Below are positions 1 to 7,588 of a DNA stretch of 36,133 nucleotides, one piece after another. The stretch comes from Alphaproteobacteria bacterium (GTDB lineage Bacteria > Pseudomonadota > Alphaproteobacteria > Rhodobacterales > Rhodobacteraceae), in NCBI GenBank assembly GCA_016869835.1, contig VGDH01000016.1, positions 1-36,133 of the forward strand, in the 5' to 3' direction. Numbering within the stretch: the first letter of the stretch is position 1; each line of letters begins with the position of its first letter. A program made the translations under genes and the position numbers. The notes under the pieces are model-generated. The model was not told the origin of the DNA, did no database searches, and worked only from the letters and a program-made list of their open reading frames with translations.

Positions 1-38
1 TCAACCTGCACCTCGGACAGCCAGTACAAATCGCTCAT
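1..38 (-). CDS. IS5-family-like transposase, N-terminus only (cut by window edge)
   Basis: Only the first 12 codons are inside the window, read leftward from an ATG at 36-38. They give MSDLYWLSEVQV, which closely matches the opening of IS5-family (DDE) transposases common in alphaproteobacteria, typically MSDLYWLTEAQM. The catalytic DDE residues would lie outside the window. The family call comes from remembered sequence similarity over a very short stretch. The element is oriented so that its transposase reads away from the methyltransferase gene at 147. Confidence 0.6.
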   Translation of the reverse strand, partial: MSDLYWLSEVQV

Positions 39-112
39 GATCCCTCCCCACTTTGGGAGTATGAATCACGCCGCGAGCCCTCGCTCAAGCAGATTTATAG
101 GTCCTGACCGTA
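1..112. mobile_element. Probable end of an IS5-like insertion sequence
   Basis: The transposase start at 38 implies that the element's end lies shortly to its right. The non-coding stretch 39-112 includes a GGTCCTGACC segment near 101-110 that could be part of a terminal inverted repeat. The partner end is outside the window, so neither the repeat nor a target-site duplication can be confirmed. The right boundary given is an estimate. Confidence 0.35.
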
Positions 113-146
113 ATTTCCCGATGGCGAGCGGCGAGGAGCGCACCTG

Positions 147-770
147 ATGCCAGAAGCGAGCGGCACCAAAGCGCCGGTGAACCAGAGGCTTCGCATCGCG
201 ACGTTGCGGATTTTATTCATCTTGTGCCTGCCTCTGATCCTGTTTTCCCGCCCTGTCTGGATTGACGATCCCTGGCTGTACGAGCCTATGGAGGTTGTCG
301 GTATCCTCCTGACAGTCATCGCCGTGCTTGGACGTTTCTGGGCTGTACTTTATATTGGCGGTCGAAAGAACAGCCATGTGTTTCAAGATGGCCCCTACTC
401 GATCATGCGCCACCCTCTATATACCTTTTCAACAATCGGCGTAGCCGGGTTCGGTCTGATGCTGGGTTCATTGGTGCTGACGGTGGTGCTAACGTTGGTT
501 TTCTTCGCGATCCTGTCTGTGACAGCGTCAAAGGAGGAAGGATACCTGCGCGCGCAGTTCGACAAGGCCTATGAGGACTATGCCGCACGAGTGCCTCGGA
601 TGGTTCCCAAGTTGGCCTTGTTCAAGACGTCGCCTGAGGTCACCTTTCGAGTTACCAGCCTGCGGGCCAACATGCAGGATGCGTTCGTTTTTCTGGGCCT
701 GATCCCGATTGCAAATCTGCTGGTCGCGGCCAAGTCCAAAGATCTTTGGCCAACTTTTGTGATTTTCTGA
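147..770 (+). CDS. Isoprenylcysteine carboxyl methyltransferase (ICMT)-like membrane methyltransferase
   Basis: A 207-residue integral membrane protein of the ICMT/phospholipid N-methyltransferase fold. Hydrophobic segments lie at about residues 17-36, 48-70, 95-125 and 178-196. The SAM-binding signature of the fold is visible as GPYSIMRHPLY (82-92) followed by the acidic/aromatic stretch KEEGYLRAQFDKAYEDYAARVPR-type region at about 129-151. The substrate cannot be told; bacterial members methylate lipids, isoprenoid compounds or unknown small molecules. AGGAG lies about 9 bases before the ATG. The gene ends one base before the dgcA-like start. Its base composition is visibly less GC-rich than its neighbours and it sits beside an IS end, which suggests acquisition or rearrangement at this spot. 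Confidence 0.75.
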   Translation: MPEASGTKAPVNQRLRIATLRILFILCLPLILFSRPVWIDDPWLYEPMEVVGILLTVIAVLGRFWAVLYIGGRKNSHVFQDGPYSIMRHPLYTFSTIGVAGFGLMLGSLVLTVVLTLVFFAILSVTASKEEGYLRAQFDKAYEDYAARVPRMVPKLALFKTSPEVTFRVTSLRANMQDAFVFLGLIPIANLLVAAKSKDLWPTFVIF

Positions 771-771
771 G

Positions 772-1734
772 ATGATCAGCGTCAGTCGTGACGTATTCGC
801 CCTTGCCCAGACCTTTACCATCTCGCGGGGGTCAAAGACCCATGCCTATGTGCTGACGGTGCGCATCACGCGCGGGGGCATCACCGGTTGGGGCGAATGT
901 GTGCCCTATGCCCGCTATGGCGAAACGCTGGACTCGGTAACGGCGCAGATCAACAGCCTGCCCGAGGGCATTTCACGGGCCGACCTGCAATCCGCGCTGC
1001 CCCCCGGTGCAGCCCGCAATGCGGTGGATTGCGCGCTGTGGGACTGGGAGGCAAAGGCGGCGGGCAAGCGGGTTTGGCAATTGGCTGGGCTGCCTGAGCC
1101 GGGGCCGAAAGAAGTGACCTATACCCTGTCGCTGGATACGCCTGATGCGATGCGGGCGATGGCCGCAGAGCACGCCCATCGGCCGGTTTTGAAGATCAAG
1201 CTTGGCACGCCCGATGACATGCCAAGGCTAGAGGCGGTGCGGGCGGGCGCTCCGGATGCGAAAATCATCATCGACGCCAACGAAGGCTGGACGCCCGAGG
1301 TTTACGCCGACCTTGCTCCGCATCTGGTGCGATTGGGCGTGGCCTTGGTGGAGCAGCCCCTGCCTGCGGGCGCCGATGACATGTTGGCCGAGATTGCCCG
1401 GCCCCTGCCTGTTTGTGCCGATGAAAGCTGTTTCGATGCGGCCAGCCTGCTCGCGCTGCAGGGCAAATATGACATGGTGAACCTGAAACTGGACAAGACC
1501 GGCGGGCTGACCGAGGCGCTGCGCACCCGCGACGCGGCGGCGCATCTGGGGTTCGGGTTGATGGTCGGCTGCATGGTCGGATCGTCCCTTGCCACGGCCC
1601 CTGCGGTTCTGGTCGCACAATCGGCCGAGGTTTCAGACCTTGACGGCCCGCTGCTTCTGCGGGAAGACCGCCCGCATCCGCTGCGCTATGACGCGCAAGG
1701 CGTGCATCCTTCCGACCCGCAGCTATGGGGATAG
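772..1734 (+). CDS. dgcA: DgcA-like N-acetyl-D-glutamate racemase / L-Ala-D/L-Glu epimerase (enolase superfamily)
   Basis: A 320-residue enolase-superfamily protein of the muconate lactonising/dipeptide epimerase subgroup. Visible signatures are the catalytic KIK (Lys141, Lys143), metal ligands Asp168 (in DANEGW), Glu194 (in EQPLP) and Asp217 (in ADES), and the second catalytic lysine in NLKLDKTGG (Lys239 or Lys242). These enzymes epimerise the alpha-carbon of L-Ala-D/L-Glu dipeptides. A close relative, DgcA, racemises N-acetyl-D-glutamate during D-glutamate catabolism together with the DUF1611 protein DgcN. The neighbouring D-amino-acid aminotransferase and N-formylglutamate amidohydrolase favour the D-Glu role. 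DgcN is not in the window. The start directly follows the stop of the upstream gene. The exact substrate is inferred. Confidence 0.8.
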   Translation: MISVSRDVFALAQTFTISRGSKTHAYVLTVRITRGGITGWGECVPYARYGETLDSVTAQINSLPEGISRADLQSALPPGAARNAVDCALWDWEAKAAGKRVWQLAGLPEPGPKEVTYTLSLDTPDAMRAMAAEHAHRPVLKIKLGTPDDMPRLEAVRAGAPDAKIIIDANEGWTPEVYADLAPHLVRLGVALVEQPLPAGADDMLAEIARPLPVCADESCFDAASLLALQGKYDMVNLKLDKTGGLTEALRTRDAAAHLGFGLMVGCMVGSSLATAPAVLVAQSAEVSDLDGPLLLREDRPHPLRYDAQGVHPSDPQLWG

Positions 1735-1737
1735 ACC

Positions 1738-2598
1738 ATGACCCGCACCGTATACCTGAATGGCGACTATCTGCCCGAGCATGAGGCCAAGGTATCGGTC
1801 TTTGACCGGGGGTTCCTTATGGCCGATGGGGTCTATGAGGTGACCTCGGTGCTGGATGGCAAGCTGATCGACTTTCAGGGCCATTGCGTCCGTCTGGCCC
1901 GGTCCTTGGGTGAGTTGGAGATGAAGAACCCCCATACCGAGGCCGAATGGCTGGAAATCCACCGTCAGATGGTGGCGCGCAATGGCATTGTCGACGGCAT
2001 GATCTATCTGCAAGTCACCCGCGGCAATCCGGGCGACCGTGATTTCGCCTATCCTGGGCCAGAGACCGAGCCGACGGTGGTGCTCTTCACCCAGTCAAAG
2101 CCGGGCCTTGCCGACAATCCGGCGGCGAAAACCGGATGGAAGGTGATTTCCATCCCCGACATCCGCTGGGGCCGCCGCGATATCAAGACGGTGCAGCTGC
2201 TTTACCCGTCGATGGGCAAGATGGCCGCCAAGAAGGCGGGCGTGGATGATTCATGGTTTGTCGAGGACGGCGTGGTGACCGAGGGCACCTCGAACAACAC
2301 CTATATCGTCAAGGGCAATCGCATCATCACCCGCCAACTGTCGCACGACATCCTGCACGGCATCACCCGCGCCGCCGTCTTGCGGTTTGCGGTTGAGGCG
2401 CAGATGGAAGTGGAAGAACGCCCCTTCACCATCGCCGAGGCGCAAGCGGCGGATGAGGCGTTCATCTCCAGCGCCAGCGCTTTTGTCATGCCGGTCGTCG
2501 AAGTCGACGGCAAAGCGGTTGGCACAGGCAAGCCGGGCCATGTCGTGGCCCGCCTGCGCGAGATCTATCTGGACGAAATGCGCAAGGCGGCGGTCTAA
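1738..2598 (+). CDS. dat: D-amino-acid aminotransferase (class IV, PLP-dependent)
   Basis: A 286-residue fold-type IV PLP aminotransferase, a normal length for D-alanine/D-glutamate transaminases. The Schiff-base lysine is Lys150 in RRDIKTVQLL, and the cofactor-binding Glu182 is in VVTEGTSNN. The N-terminal VFDRGFLMADGVYEV (21-35) is the typical substrate-loop region that distinguishes D-amino-acid transaminases from branched-chain ones. It converts D-amino acids and 2-oxoacids reversibly, for example D-Ala plus 2-oxoglutarate to pyruvate plus D-Glu. Three bases separate it from the upstream epimerase/racemase gene, so the two are very likely co-transcribed. Branched-chain aminotransferase activity is a less likely alternative. 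Confidence 0.88.
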   Translation: MTRTVYLNGDYLPEHEAKVSVFDRGFLMADGVYEVTSVLDGKLIDFQGHCVRLARSLGELEMKNPHTEAEWLEIHRQMVARNGIVDGMIYLQVTRGNPGDRDFAYPGPETEPTVVLFTQSKPGLADNPAAKTGWKVISIPDIRWGRRDIKTVQLLYPSMGKMAAKKAGVDDSWFVEDGVVTEGTSNNTYIVKGNRIITRQLSHDILHGITRAAVLRFAVEAQMEVEERPFTIAEAQAADEAFISSASAFVMPVVEVDGKAVGTGKPGHVVARLREIYLDEMRKAAV

Positions 2599-2607
2599 AG
2601 CCCCACC

Positions 2608-3351
2608 CTATAGCCCTGCAAGAACCTCAGCCAAGATCGGGGCCAGCCGCGCGGCCCAGGCCTGCTGCTGCGCCTCGGTGGCGATCAGGTCATTCCTGAT
2701 TTCAATCAGCGTGTTGTGCCGCCCCGGCCCCAGCGCATGGCGGTCAATCGCATCGCCAGGCAGGTGGCCCGAATAGGGCTCATTGTCTCCGACGCACAGA
2801 TCCGCCTCCGCCCGCAGCCGCGCGATCAGGGGCAGGGAAAACCGCGTGTCCAGATGCGAATGCAATACGCCGATATGCCAGGGGCGGGGGGCGCGGCCCT
2901 TCAGGCAGGGGGTAAAGGAATGGACTGCGATGATCACTGTATCGGCCCGCCGCGCCGCCAGCCGGGCATAGGCCGCATGATAGGGGCGATACAAGCGCTC
3001 CAGCCGCTCGTCCACCCCTGTCGCATCAATCGCCCGGTTCGCCGGAATGACCGTGCCGTCATAAAGCCGCATCACCAAGGTCGGATCATCTTCGCCCCGG
3101 TTGGGATCAATCACCAGCCGCGAGAAATCCGACAGGATGGCGGGGCTGTCCAAGGCCATGGCCAAGGCCCGCGTCACCCCCGCCGCCCCCACATCCCAGG
3201 CGATGTGACGGGCCATATCGGCAGGCGCGATTCCCAAAGACCCCCCACCAACCCAATCCGGCACCCGGCTTGAGGCATGATCGCAGGTCACCAGCCAGCG
3301 CCCCGGCCGATCCTCTCCAATGATCTGATAGGCCTCCTGCACGGCTGTCAC
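2608..3351 (-). CDS. N-formylglutamate amidohydrolase family protein
   Basis: A zinc-dependent amidohydrolase of the FGase family, about 247 residues when started at the GTG at 3349-3351. The alternative GTG at 3340-3342 would remove three residues. The open frame continues upstream without a coding-like sequence, so longer starts are rejected. The family signature CDHASSRVP occurs near residues 23-31, and ILSDFSRLVIDPNR and an AVHSFTP segment follow further on. The canonical family hydrolyses N-formyl-L-glutamate to formate and glutamate (last step of one histidine-degradation route). No other hut gene is nearby, so an N-acyl-Glu hydrolysis role linked to the dgcA/dat genes it converges on is plausible but inferred. 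Confidence 0.85.
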   Translation of the reverse strand: MTAVQEAYQIIGEDRPGRWLVTCDHASSRVPDWVGGGSLGIAPADMARHIAWDVGAAGVTRALAMALDSPAILSDFSRLVIDPNRGEDDPTLVMRLYDGTVIPANRAIDATGVDERLERLYRPYHAAYARLAARRADTVIIAVHSFTPCLKGRAPRPWHIGVLHSHLDTRFSLPLIARLRAEADLCVGDNEPYSGHLPGDAIDRHALGPGRHNTLIEIRNDLIATEAQQQAWAARLAPILAEVLAGL

Positions 3352-3420
3352 CCTGTCTTTACCGATCCCGCCTAGCCTTCGACCGGAAAACGCCCGATCA
3401 TGCAACAGGGCAAGCAAAAA

Positions 3421-3432
3421 GCTAGCGCTAAC
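3421..3432. promoter_or_regulatory. LacI-type operator-like palindrome upstream of pyk
   Basis: GCTAGCGCTAAC contains the perfect palindrome TAGCGCTA (3423-3430) and pairs at 10 of 12 positions. It lies directly upstream of a candidate -35 box. Its centre resembles operators of LacI-family sugar regulators (T-AGCG-CTA type). Regulators of central carbon metabolism of this family are known in Rhodobacteraceae, but assignment to a specific regulator is inference from one site. Confidence 0.35.
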
Positions 3433-3435
3433 GGC

Positions 3436-3464
3436 TTGCCTCATGCGTGCCATGGGCATATGCC
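3436..3464 (+). promoter_or_regulatory. Candidate sigma-70 promoter for pyk
   Basis: TTGCCT at 3436-3441 and TATGCC at 3459-3464 are separated by 17 bases, about 60 bases upstream of the chosen pyk start. The match to consensus is partial. Confidence 0.4.
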
Positions 3465-3523
3465 TCGGTAAACCCGCGGGTCGGCGCAGAACCGTCCGCA
3501 CAGACCAAAAGGACAAGGCCGCC

Positions 3524-4969
<1,446 letters not shown>

Positions 4970-5001
4970 CTGATCTCGTGATCAGTGAATGGGGGCAGGC
5001 G

Positions 5002-5226
5002 ATGGATACCGATCTGATGCTTGTTATGGGTCTTGCCATCTCGGTCCTTGCCATCCCCTCGCTCTTGTCGGCTTTTTCCGAAAGTCGCCCGCCCAGGGCT
5101 GCGGCGATCATGGTGCTGATCGGCGGCGTTCTGTTGGTAGTGGCCCTGTCGCAAAAGCCTTCGGGCTATACCTTTGCCGAAATTCCCGAGGTGGTGTTTT
5201 CGGTGATCAGGCGGTTTATCAACTGA
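5002..5226 (+). CDS. Small conserved-type membrane protein, function unknown
   Basis: A 74-residue protein starting at ATG 5002, preceded by a GGGGGCAGG ribosome-binding site. An in-frame upstream start at 4978 is less well placed. It has two hydrophobic helices, at about residues 3-21 and 32-50, joined by a short polar loop (SESRPPRA), and a short amphipathic tail. I do not recognise a family. It follows pyk by 32 bases and precedes the rpmI promoter, so it is probably transcribed with pyk. Confidence 0.7.
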   Translation: MDTDLMLVMGLAISVLAIPSLLSAFSESRPPRAAAIMVLIGGVLLVVALSQKPSGYTFAEIPEVVFSVIRRFIN

Positions 5227-5230
5227 ACCC

Positions 5231-5259
5231 TTGCACCTTTCGCAAAGCCCCCCTATGAG
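5231..5259 (+). promoter_or_regulatory. Candidate sigma-70 promoter for rpmI-rplT
   Basis: TTGCAC (5231-5236) and TATGAG (5254-5259) are separated by exactly 17 bases. They lie about 70 bases before the L35 start, immediately after the upstream stop codon. Confidence 0.5.
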
Positions 5260-5330
5260 GGCGGCTTCAATACCCTGCGGGGCCGGCCAATGTGGCATGC
5301 CGAGTCGCGCCTGTAACCATGGAGATGGAA

Positions 5331-5531
5331 ATGCCCAAGATGAAGACGAAATCCGCTGCGAAAAAGCGGTTCTCCTTCACGGCCAATGGCCATGTGAAGG
5401 CAGGTGTGGCCGGCAAGCGCCACGGCATGATCAAGCGCTCGACGAAATTCATTCGTGACGCATCGGGGACCATGGTCCTGTGCGATGCCGACGAGAAGAT
5501 CGTCAAGAAATACATGCCGTATAACCGCTAA
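5331..5531 (+). CDS. rpmI: 50S ribosomal protein L35 (bL35)
   Basis: A 66-residue, strongly basic protein opening with [14 protein letters not shown], the hallmark N-terminus of L35, and containing [10 protein letters not shown]. The ATG at 5331 is preceded by GGAGATGG. The open frame continues upstream to 5292 but those residues are not part of the family. It is followed 13 bases later by rplT, the normal order. infC, which often precedes rpmI in other bacteria, is not here. Confidence 0.97.
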   Translation: MPKMKTKSAAKKRFSFTANGHVKAGVAGKRHGMIKRSTKFIRDASGTMVLCDADEKIVKKYMPYNR

Positions 5532-5544
5532 GGAGGCCTGAGAC

Positions 5545-5907
5545 ATGTCCCGCGTCAAATCCGGCAAGGTTACCCACACCCGCCACCGCAAGGTGATCAA
5601 GGCGGCGTCGGGCTATTACGCCGCCCGTTCTACCAACTTCCGCACCGCAACGCAGGCCGTCGACAAGGCCAACCAGTACGCGACCCGCGACCGCAAGGCC
5701 CGCAAGCGTCAGTTCCGCGCCCTGTGGATCCAGCGTATCAACGCCGCCGTGCGTCTGTTCGATCTGGAAATGACCTACTCGCGTCTGATCGACGGTCTGA
5801 ACAAGGCCGGCATCGTGGTGGACCGCAAGGTTCTGGCCGATCTGGCCGTGCACGAGCCCGAGGCGTTCAACGCCATCGCCGCGCAAGCCAAGGCCGCTCT
5901 GGCCTGA
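5545..5907 (+). CDS. rplT: 50S ribosomal protein L20 (bL20)
   Basis: A 120-residue L20 with the characteristic opening [17 protein letters not shown], the [13 protein letters not shown] segment, and [18 protein letters not shown] near residues 51-68. It binds 23S rRNA early in large-subunit assembly. AAGGAGGCC lies just upstream of the start. It forms a two-gene operon with rpmI, closed by a strong intrinsic terminator at 5929. Confidence 0.98.
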   Translation: MSRVKSGKVTHTRHRKVIKAASGYYAARSTNFRTATQAVDKANQYATRDRKARKRQFRALWIQRINAAVRLFDLEMTYSRLIDGLNKAGIVVDRKVLADLAVHEPEAFNAIAAQAKAALA

Positions 5908-5928
5908 TCTGGCTGACAGGTTTGAAAC

Positions 5929-5954
5929 AGGCCCCGGTTTTCCGGGGCCTTTTT
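5929..5954 (+). terminator. Intrinsic terminator of rpmI-rplT
   Basis: GGCCCCGG (5930-5937), a TTTT loop and CCGGGGCC (5942-5949) form a perfect 8-bp GC stem followed by five T residues. The T-tract touches the original 3' end of the tag gene on the other strand. Confidence 0.9.
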
Positions 5955-6013
5955 CATTGGCGCATCGGGTGGCGGAAGCAGGTCACCAGATGGTCATTCA
6001 CCATGCCCACTGC

Positions 6014-6520
6014 CTACATGAAGGCATAGGTGATCGTCGGCCCGCAAAAAGTGAAACCCTCTTTCTTCAACGCCTTCGCCAGCGCCTGTGATTGCGCCGT
6101 CTGCGCCTCTGCCGAGGCCATGTCGGGCAGGTTGGTCACGATGGGCCGGTGGTCCACATGTTTCCAGATGAAGTTCGAAAACCCCTCCCGCGCTTCGATC
6201 CGCAAAAAGGCCTGCGCGCCGCGAATGGTCGCCTCGATCTTGCCGCGGTGGCGAATGATGCCGGGGTCTTGCATTAGCCGCAGCACCTCTCGCTCGCCCC
6301 AGGTCGCGATCACCGCCGGATCAAAGCCCTGAAACGCCGCCCGGAAGGTCTCGCGCCGCCGCAAGATAGTGATCCACGACAGCCCGGCCTGAAACGCCTC
6401 AAGCATCAGGCACTCCCACAGCGCACGCGGGTCATGTTCGGGCACGCCCCATTCGCTGTCATGATAGGCGACATAAAGCGGATCGGCTCCGCACCAGGGG
6501 CAGCGGTGAGGGTCAGGCAT
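6014..6520 (-). CDS. tag: DNA-3-methyladenine glycosylase I, truncated by premature TAG
   Basis: Removes 3-methyladenine from alkylated DNA (base excision repair). From the ATG at 6518-6520 (GGAG just upstream) the protein is 168 residues: zinc-site start CPWCGADPLYVAYHDSEWGVP, QAGLSWITIL, GIIRHRGKI, and FIWKHVDHRP. The frame stops at TAG 6014-6016, directly after TYAFM. Reading through, the same frame continues A-V-G-M-V-N-D-H-L-V-T-C-F-R-H-P to a TGA at 5954-5956, which restores the family's usual length of about 188. E. coli Tag has MQACGLVNDHVVGC here, so CAG to TAG is likely. The lost tail carries the His and Cys of the structural zinc site, so the product is probably unstable or inactive. 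Confidence 0.9.
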   Translation of the reverse strand: MPDPHRCPWCGADPLYVAYHDSEWGVPEHDPRALWECLMLEAFQAGLSWITILRRRETFRAAFQGFDPAVIATWGEREVLRLMQDPGIIRHRGKIEATIRGAQAFLRIEAREGFSNFIWKHVDHRPIVTNLPDMASAEAQTAQSQALAKALKKEGFTFCGPTITYAFM

Positions 6521-6617
6521 GGCGGCTCCGGAAACGATGCGCATTTGAGACAACTGCGCTCTTTTACGCGGTCTTTACCGCTGTGGCGACAGGGTGGCGC
6601 TCTATCCGGGGGGCGAT

Positions 6618-7478
6618 ATGCAGGCGAACCAGCGCAAACCGTTGATCGATGCCAGTGCGGGGCTTGCCAGTCCGCTGGGGGTGATGATCTCGCAGCAGGA
6701 CCGTGACACCATGGCGATGGTGCGGGCCGCCATCGACGCCCGGCGCATGCGCCTGGCCTATCAGCCGGTGGTTCTGGCGCGCGAACCGGACCGGGTCGCC
6801 TTTCATGAAGGGCTGATTCGGGTGCTGGACCCGAACGGTCTTGTGATCCCGGCCAAGGATTTCATCGGGGCCGTTGAAAGCACCGAAATCGGGCGTGAGA
6901 TTGACTGCATCGCGCTGGAACTTGGTCTTGGCGCCCTGGTGCGGCATCCCGCCACGCGGATCGCCATCAACATGTCGGCGCGCTCCATCGGCTATCCGCG
7001 CTGGATGCGGGTGCTGAAAAAGGGGCTGGCTGCCGATCCCACGGGGGGCGAACGGCTGATCCTGGAAATCACCGAAAGTTCGGCCAAGATGGTGCCGGAA
7101 CTGGTGATCGCCTTCATGCAGGGCCTGCAGGCCGAGGGGGTGGCCTTTGCGTTGGATGACTTTGGTTCGGGCTATACCGCCATCCGTTACTTCAAGGATT
7201 TCTTCTTTGATATCCTCAAGATTGATGGCCAGTTCATTCGCAACATCCATCGCGATCCGGACAATGCCGCGCTGACGGCGGCGCTTTTGTCGATTGGTCG
7301 ACATTGCCACATGTTCACCGTGGCAGGGGCGGTGGAAACCCCCGAAGAGGCGCAGTTCCTGATGAACATCGGGGTGGATTGTCTGCAAGGCCATCTGTTC
7401 GGCGCCGCGACGCTGAAGCCGGATTTCGGCCCGCGCCCGGTTGAGCGCGCATCGCAGGCGCTTCGCAAACGCGCCTGA
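6618..7478 (+). CDS. Standalone EAL-domain protein, probably catalytically impaired
   Basis: A 286-residue protein consisting of an EAL (cyclic di-GMP phosphodiesterase) domain with no visible sensor or GGDEF domain. Most signature residues are present: Glu64 (HEGLIR, in place of EAL/EVL), Asn118 (INMSAR), Glu150 (EITES), Asp180-Asp181 (DDFGSGYT), Lys201 (KIDGQF), Glu240 and Gln257. The usual AEGVET is instead AGAVET, so the glutamate proposed as general base (Glu352 in RocR) is Gly237. The protein may bind c-di-GMP without cleaving it. Start at ATG 6618 is preceded by CCGGGGGG. An upstream GTG at 6594 was judged less likely. Confidence 0.85.
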   Translation: MQANQRKPLIDASAGLASPLGVMISQQDRDTMAMVRAAIDARRMRLAYQPVVLAREPDRVAFHEGLIRVLDPNGLVIPAKDFIGAVESTEIGREIDCIALELGLGALVRHPATRIAINMSARSIGYPRWMRVLKKGLAADPTGGERLILEITESSAKMVPELVIAFMQGLQAEGVAFALDDFGSGYTAIRYFKDFFFDILKIDGQFIRNIHRDPDNAALTAALLSIGRHCHMFTVAGAVETPEEAQFLMNIGVDCLQGHLFGAATLKPDFGPRPVERASQALRKRA

Positions 7479-7503
7479 AACCGCCGCTGCGTCACCTTGG
7501 CGT

Positions 7504-7553
7504 GCAAGCATGCTTGCTTTTGCATGTCGCTTTGCCTAGCCATGCTGCAAAGC
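7504..7553. promoter_or_regulatory. Inverted-repeat, TGC-rich operator region upstream of phaA
   Basis: Two symmetrical elements lie 36-85 bases before phaA. One is the perfect 14-bp palindrome GCAAGCATGCTTGC (7504-7517). The other is GCTTTGC (7529-7535) paired with GCAAAGC (7547-7553) across 11 bases. PhaR repressors of PHA metabolism in Paracoccus and Rhodobacter bind TGC-rich symmetrical DNA, so this is a candidate PhaR operator. The regulator assignment is inference. Confidence 0.4.
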
Positions 7554-7588
7554 GGCATCCCGTCGCTGGGCGAATGGAGGGGAAGTTC

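Noticed and set aside
4970-4985. CTGATC-TCGT-GATCAG hairpin after pyk
   Set aside because: The stem is only 6 bp and no T-tract follows; the next gene appears to be read through from pyk.
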